Below are positions 7,310 through 10,730 of a stretch of DNA of 10,730 bases, in pieces. Source of the stretch: an uncultured Eubacteriales bacterium (GTDB lineage Bacteria > Bacillota > Clostridia > Oscillospirales > Oscillospiraceae); the NCBI GenBank assembly GCA_905202605.1, contig CAJKSU010000086.1, forward strand, positions 1 through 10,730. The letters are read 5' to 3'. How positions within the stretch are numbered: position 1 is the first letter of the stretch; each line of letters opens with the position of its first letter. The position numbers and the translations under genes were made by a program. A model generated the notes under the pieces. It searched no databases. It was given only the letters and a program-made list of their open reading frames with translations, and was not told where the DNA came from.

Positions 7310-8548
7310 TCAGCTGATGGAGATGTACTGGGAGGCCACGTCCTTGCGGATGCCGTCGTGGCTGTAGAAGTAGTCCTCCACCAGATCCGCCACCAGCGCC
7401 TCGGCTTTTTGAATATCCCGGGCGCAGGGCTTGGAATTCATATGGGTGTGGAAGAAATAAGAGCCCGCATGGTAGTTGCCGTCGGCGTCCTTGTAGTACA
7501 CCGGATCGTCGATCTCTCCGCCGCCCATGATATTGGGCTTCACGCCGTCGGCCAGGCCCGCAGGACCAAACTCCCTGCCGCAGCAGGCAAACTTGCCAAT
7601 GACCTTGACGCTGCTGGTCTCCAGGTAAAGTTTCAGGGTCTCCAGTGTCGCCAGGGCCTCGTTGGACCCGTAGAAGCCGCCGCCATAGGTGGTGAACACG
7701 ATGCCCAGGGGTTGATAGATGCCGTGGGGCGCGGGGCCGCCTGCGTAGCTCAGGGTTCCACCCGCTCCGGCGGGACCGTTGAGTCCATCGCCTCCCAAGG
7801 GAGGCATACCGCCGCCGGGACCGCCAGGGCCGCCCATGGGAGGCATACCGCCGCCAGGTCCGCCGGGCATGGGGCCGTTGGGGCCGGGGCCCTTCAGTCC
7901 GCCGCCGCCGGCATTAAAGTCCAGGCCCGCCTCGGCGTTCTTGGTGACGTTGCTCTCCAGATCAGAGCCGCCGCCCAGGCTGAAGCGCTTGATGACCGCG
8001 GAGGTGGGAGAACCTGCGATAATCAGGCTGCCCAGGCACACCACGTCATAGTCCTGATAGTTCTTCGGAACGTACTCTGTCTTGTTTGTGACCTTGCACA
8101 TGTCCACCGTGAAGCCATAGTGCTCGAAGGACCGCTGGAAAGCCTTGGCGATCTTTTCGGTGTTTCCGGTGATGGAGGCATACAGGATCAGCGCCTTTTT
8201 CTTCATCTGGATCTTCTCGGCGTGGTCGTCCGCAGGGGTGATCTCACTGACCGTACCAGTTACAGTGGCTTTAGCCTTGTCCTCCTTGGGCAGACCATAG
8301 GAGACGGTGCCGGACACCGTTTTCCCGTCGGTTTTCAGTGCCGCCTCCAGCTCCTGGCCTGATTCCTTGGCGGTGAAGGAGATCAAACTGTCCTCCGCCG
8401 TCAGCTTTGAGACAATGACACTTTTCCCCTGCTCGTCCAGCAGCGTGCCATGCCAGGTACCGTCATAGTAGTTCCGCAGCAGCAGGGTACGGCTGGCCTT
8501 TGCCCCGTCCCGTTCAAAGGTGAATGTATACTTTCCTGTGTAGCTCAT
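7310..8548 (-). CDS. Flavodoxin with N-terminal beta domain and Gly/Pro/Met-rich insertion
   Basis: This 412-residue protein has three parts. Residues 1-100 are beta-rich and lipocalin-like in pattern, of unknown role. From 115 it is a flavodoxin: KALILYASITGNTEK has the FMN-phosphate loop (124-130), DYDVVCLGSL is the third strand, PLGIVFTTYGGGFYGS the fourth, and KVIGKFACCGREFG the fifth; the C-terminal helix follows HMNSKPCARDIQKA. Residues 212-262 are a Gly/Pro/Met-rich insertion between strands three and four, next to the loops that normally hold the isoalloxazine ring. Flavodoxins carry electrons in the cytoplasm. Directly after an OYE-type reductase this one may serve it, as the flavodoxin-like BilS accompanies BilR; that is inference. 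ATG 8548 is chosen for its AAGGAGG at 8-nt spacing; an in-frame upstream extension to 8644 would overlap the preceding gene by 67 nt and adds unrelated sequence. Confidence 0.85.
   Translation of the reverse strand: MSYTGKYTFTFERDGAKASRTLLLRNYYDGTWHGTLLDEQGKSVIVSKLTAEDSLISFTAKESGQELEAALKTDGKTVSGTVSYGLPKEDKAKATVTGTVSEITPADDHAEKIQMKKKALILYASITGNTEKIAKAFQRSFEHYGFTVDMCKVTNKTEYVPKNYQDYDVVCLGSLIIAGSPTSAVIKRFSLGGGSDLESNVTKNAEAGLDFNAGGGGLKGPGPNGPMPGGPGGGMPPMGGPGGPGGGMPPLGGDGLNGPAGAGGTLSYAGGPAPHGIYQPLGIVFTTYGGGFYGSNEALATLETLKLYLETSSVKVIGKFACCGREFGPAGLADGVKPNIMGGGEIDDPVYYKDADGNYHAGSYFFHTHMNSKPCARDIQKAEALVADLVEDYFYSHDGIRKDVASQYISIS
7800..7864 (-). repeat. Two-copy 39-bp tandem repeat coding the Gly/Pro/Met tract
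   Basis: A 26-bp segment at 7800-7825 recurs at 7839-7864 with 24 of 26 bases identical, the first 17 perfectly (GGAGGCATACCGCCGCC on the plus strand). The period is 39 bp, or 13 codons, and each copy encodes GGPGGGMPP (residues 229-237 and 242-250 of the flavodoxin). Near identity including third positions indicates recent duplication, a likely slippage site. Confidence 0.75.
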
Positions 8549-8556
8549 AACGTTTT

Positions 8557-8563
8557 CCTCCTT
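8557..8563 (-). promoter_or_regulatory. Ribosome binding site of the flavodoxin gene
   Basis: The minus strand reads AAGGAGG, 8 nt before ATG 8548. It fixes this start over the in-frame upstream starts and lies in the 29-nt gap after the first reductase gene, supporting coupled expression. Confidence 0.75.
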
Positions 8564-8577
8564 GGTCTGTTTTATAT

Positions 8578-10626
8578 TTACAGCAGCATCGCTCCGGCAT
8601 AGCCGCTGCGGACTGCTTTCTGTACGTTCCCCGCCTTTTCGCAATCGCCGATCATGCGGGTGTTGGCCACGGCGCCGTAAAGGCCCATGGCCTCATCGAA
8701 GTTCTCTTTCGTTCCAACCGAGTAGAGAACGGTTCCACAGGAGATCTTATGTTCTACGCACGCCTTGTCCCTGTAGCAGACTCCATCGGGCTCGATGGCT
8801 GTAACTGTGACGCCGCAGATGCCGTGGAAGCCAGGAAGATTCCTATAGTAATTCTCCAGCATGCTCCGGTAATGAGCCTCCGGAGCCTCGTTGGCTAGCC
8901 GTGGGAGCATCTCCAGCACCGTCACCTGATGGCCCTTTTCCGCCAGATGCATGCCGGTCTCCACGCCGATTTCGCCGCCGCCGATGATGACCACGTTTTG
9001 GTCCAGCTCGTCCTCGTGGCCGAATACACCGGAGGCGGGCCGCACCTGGGGCAGGTCGATACCGGGAATGGGCGGCTTTTTCGGCGAGGCGCCCACTGCC
9101 ACCAGAACTGCTTCAAAGCCGCCCCGGGCCAGCAGGTCCCGGTCCGCCCGGGTGTTCAGTCGGACCTCCACTCCCTGCTTGTAGAGTTGGGTAATAAGGT
9201 AGTCCTTGAACTGCCGCAGGGGCCACTTGAAGGAGCAGTAGTCGCTGTGCCGCAGCTCGCCGCCGAGGCTGCCGCTGGCTTCAAACAGCGTCACCTGATG
9301 GCCCCGCTCCCGGGCCACCAGCGCCGCCTTCATACCCGCGGGACCGCCGCCCACCACAGCTACCTTTTTCGGCGTAGTCTCCGCCTCATTCATGCGGAGG
9401 ATCTTGTCTTCCATGCCCAGGATGGGGTTCACGGAGCAGATGGAGCGGAAATAGTCGTTGGCATTGGACACGTGGCACTTGTTGCAGCGGATGCAGGGTA
9501 CCACATCCTCACCCCGGCCCTCATAGGCTTTTTTTCCGTACTCCGGGTCGCAGATCCAGCTGCGGGCCATGGCGATCAGGTCGCATTTGCCCTCCCGCAG
9601 GGCCTTTTCCGCCAGGTCCAGGTCGTGGAAGCCCGACGATGCGCATATGACCATTTGGATGCCCTGTTCCACGCAGGCCCGCTTCACTTGGCCGATTTCC
9701 ACCAGATAGGGCATCTGATTGTCCGGGGTGGAGGTGAAGCCCGTGGGATGCTGGGGGTCCGCGATGCCGCCCCGGAGGTGCAGAATGTCGATCTTGCCCT
9801 GGGCCAGCCGGGCAAACTCGATGGTGTCCGCTACGGTCCACCCCTCTTTTCCCGGCTCCGACACGCTCATGACCGCCTCCAGTGGGAAATCCCGACCCAG
9901 TGCCTCCTTCATGGCACCGTAGAGCTCCAGCATAAAGCGGCTGCGGTTTTCCACGCTGCCGCCATATTCGTCGGTGCGGTGGTTGCAGAGGGGACTCAGG
10001 AACTGGGCGTGGATGCAGCGGCGGTAGGCACAGTGCAGGCTCATCATATCGAAGCCCAGCTTTTTTAGCATCACCGCGTCGGCGACAGTCTCCGCGATAT
10101 AGTCCTGGATCTGCTGGCGGGTCATATTGTCCACGGTGACACCGCTGCCCATGGGCATCATGTCGGCGGGCATGTCCTGCGGCATATCCCCCTGGGGTGG
10201 ATGATCCCCATCAAAGTCCTGCATCTCGTTGGATGGACCGCCGCCCATGCCGATCTGGGGCGCGAAATCATAGGCCGTGGCCTTGCCGCCGTAGTAGTGG
10301 ATGGCATCCAGCAGCTGGCAGATGTAGGTCTGGCAGGTGGGATCGTACATGTCGCACATATTGAAGTGGCCCCCGGGGAAGTCGATGTCCCGCTTGTTCT
10401 CCTCGGTGACCGGGAACCGGGGCATATCCACCTTCAGATGGTTGATGGTTACCAGGGCGGCACCGTTCCGGGCCCGGTTTGCCCAGTTGGTAATCATTTT
10501 CTCCGTATAGTGGGTCTCTGTTCCCTGGAGGAAGTGGGGCGTTGAGGGCGCTGAGGTCATGCGGTTTTTCAGCACCATATTGCCCACCTTCAGGGGAGAC
10601 AGCAGATTGGGATAACGTATATTCAT
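8578..10626 (-). CDS. OYE-type FMN/4Fe-4S/FAD oxidoreductase, first gene of the operon
   Basis: This 682-residue reductase has the same family architecture as 1671-3821 but only moderate similarity. Residues 1-375 are the FMN barrel (start NLLSPLKVGNMVLKNRM, later FLSPLCNHRTDEYGGSVENR at 209-228, and DLIAMAR). Cysteines 378, 381, 384 and 397 before SVNP fit a 4Fe-4S site. FAD binding is at VGGGPAG (425-431), NAD(P)H binding at IGGGEIG (548-554), and IGDC near the end. The family's usual HGAH active-site motif reads HCAYRR (198-203), keeping the first His but replacing the second with Tyr followed by Arg. Residues 124-162 insert a Met/Gly/Pro/Asp-rich loop after the third barrel strand, near where substrate normally enters. 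The nearest described operon logic I know is BilR plus a flavodoxin-like BilS, but the motif differs from BilR's. ATG 10626 has AAAGGAGG at 8-nt spacing. An in-frame start at 10677 would lie within the upstream hairpin and is unlikely. Confidence 0.88.
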   Translation of the reverse strand: MNIRYPNLLSPLKVGNMVLKNRMTSAPSTPHFLQGTETHYTEKMITNWANRARNGAALVTINHLKVDMPRFPVTEENKRDIDFPGGHFNMCDMYDPTCQTYICQLLDAIHYYGGKATAYDFAPQIGMGGGPSNEMQDFDGDHPPQGDMPQDMPADMMPMGSGVTVDNMTRQQIQDYIAETVADAVMLKKLGFDMMSLHCAYRRCIHAQFLSPLCNHRTDEYGGSVENRSRFMLELYGAMKEALGRDFPLEAVMSVSEPGKEGWTVADTIEFARLAQGKIDILHLRGGIADPQHPTGFTSTPDNQMPYLVEIGQVKRACVEQGIQMVICASSGFHDLDLAEKALREGKCDLIAMARSWICDPEYGKKAYEGRGEDVVPCIRCNKCHVSNANDYFRSICSVNPILGMEDKILRMNEAETTPKKVAVVGGGPAGMKAALVARERGHQVTLFEASGSLGGELRHSDYCSFKWPLRQFKDYLITQLYKQGVEVRLNTRADRDLLARGGFEAVLVAVGASPKKPPIPGIDLPQVRPASGVFGHEDELDQNVVIIGGGEIGVETGMHLAEKGHQVTVLEMLPRLANEAPEAHYRSMLENYYRNLPGFHGICGVTVTAIEPDGVCYRDKACVEHKISCGTVLYSVGTKENFDEAMGLYGAVANTRMIGDCEKAGNVQKAVRSGYAGAMLL

Positions 10627-10634
10627 GGGAAAAA

Positions 10635-10642
10635 CCTCCTTT
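10635..10642 (-). promoter_or_regulatory. Ribosome binding site of the first reductase
   Basis: The minus strand reads AAAGGAGG, 8 nt before ATG 10626, an almost ideal site. It decides against the in-frame upstream candidates at 10650, 10653 and 10677. Confidence 0.75.
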
Positions 10643-10648
10643 GCTTCC

Positions 10649-10677
10649 ATCATAGGAAAACCGCCCGAAAAACGCAA
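10649..10677 (-). promoter_or_regulatory. Weak promoter candidate for the operon
   Basis: On the minus strand TATGAT (10649-10654) matches the -10 consensus in 5 of 6 bases, with TTGCGT (10672-10677) 17 nt upstream as a poor -35 (3 of 6). Transcription would start only about 20 nt before the ATG. The box overlaps the hairpin at 10661-10701, so either the hairpin belongs to the upstream gene or the promoter lies beyond the window. Confidence 0.2.
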
Positions 10678-10701
10678 TCGGCAGATCGCGCTTTCGGGCG
10701 G
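10661..10701 (-). terminator. Hairpin with terminator shape upstream of the operon
   Basis: CCGCCCGAAA (10661-10670) pairs perfectly with TTTCGGGCGG (10692-10701), with a smaller inner stem (CGC/GCG and ATC/GAT). On the minus strand the stem is followed by TTTT then CC, a modest U-run; on the plus strand a five-T run follows AAGG. It most likely ends transcription of an unseen upstream gene. It could instead be a leader attenuator if the operon promoter lies beyond the window. Confidence 0.5.
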
Positions 10702-10730
10702 AAGGTTTTTGAAATATTGTCACACAGGAT

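Noticed and set aside
7800..7864. CRISPR-like array
   Set aside because: Only two copies, no unique spacers, and the repeat is in frame inside a coding tract.
7763..7915. Collagen-like triple-helix domain in the Gly/Pro-rich tract
   Set aside because: The tract does not keep a strict Gly-x-y register and is too short; runs such as GGG and PP break the triplet pattern.
4172..8362. Long plus-strand open frames (4172-5326 and 6425-8362) and a similar one at 8929-10068
   Set aside because: They lie antisense to well-supported genes with clear domains, have His/Arg/Gly-biased composition typical of the reverse of GC-rich coding sequence, and show no recognisable motif.
8549..8644. Upstream in-frame start giving the flavodoxin 32 more residues
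   Set aside because: It would overlap the end of the preceding reductase gene by 67 nt; ATG 8548 has an ideal ribosome binding site.
10627..10677. Upstream in-frame start giving the first reductase 17 more residues
   Set aside because: It starts inside the 10661-10701 hairpin, while ATG 10626 has AAAGGAGG and matches the family's normal N-terminus.

Overview
The window is one strand of bacterial chromosome carrying six genes, all transcribed on the minus strand (right to left). High GC, strong AGGAGG-type ribosome binding sites, a Gram-positive-style lipoprotein signal and BaiCD/FadH-like flavin/iron-sulfur reductases suggest an anaerobic gut-type Clostridia (Oscillospiraceae or Lachnospiraceae-like). 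That placement is inferred from style, not from a marker gene.

Layout in transcription order: a hairpin with terminator shape (10661-10701); a 682-residue Old Yellow Enzyme (OYE)-type FMN/4Fe-4S/FAD reductase (8578-10626); a 412-residue flavodoxin with an extra N-terminal beta-rich domain (7310-8548); a 597-residue lipoprotein solute-binding protein (5489-7282); a 518-residue beta-helix-like protein (3914-5470); a 15-bp perfect hairpin (3841-3880); a second OYE-type reductase of 716 residues with a TTG start (1671-3821); and a second beta-helix-like protein of 464 residues (139-1533). The first four genes are separated by only 18-29 nt and look like one operon. The last two follow gaps of 92 and 137 nt and may be expressed differently.

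The likely theme is a reductive pathway for an imported or exported small molecule. The flavodoxin may exchange electrons with one or both ene-reductases, much as a flavodoxin-like protein accompanies the bilirubin reductase BilR. The lipoprotein would capture a ligand outside the cell. The two beta-helix proteins have no signal peptide and no recognisable enzyme motif, and their role is unknown. The substrate cannot be read from sequence.

Most striking observations: (1) five of the six proteins carry Met/Gly/Pro-rich low-complexity tracts, each in a different architectural place; (2) both reductases lack the usual His-x-x-His active-site pair and share a Tyr-Arg there; (3) the last beta-helix gene is interrupted by an in-frame TAG exactly where its paralogue has Tyr, and the paralogue's C-terminal sequence continues after the stop; (4) the gap before that gene hides a protein-like reading frame in another frame. 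No RNA genes, CRISPR arrays, insertion sequences or plus-strand genes were found.
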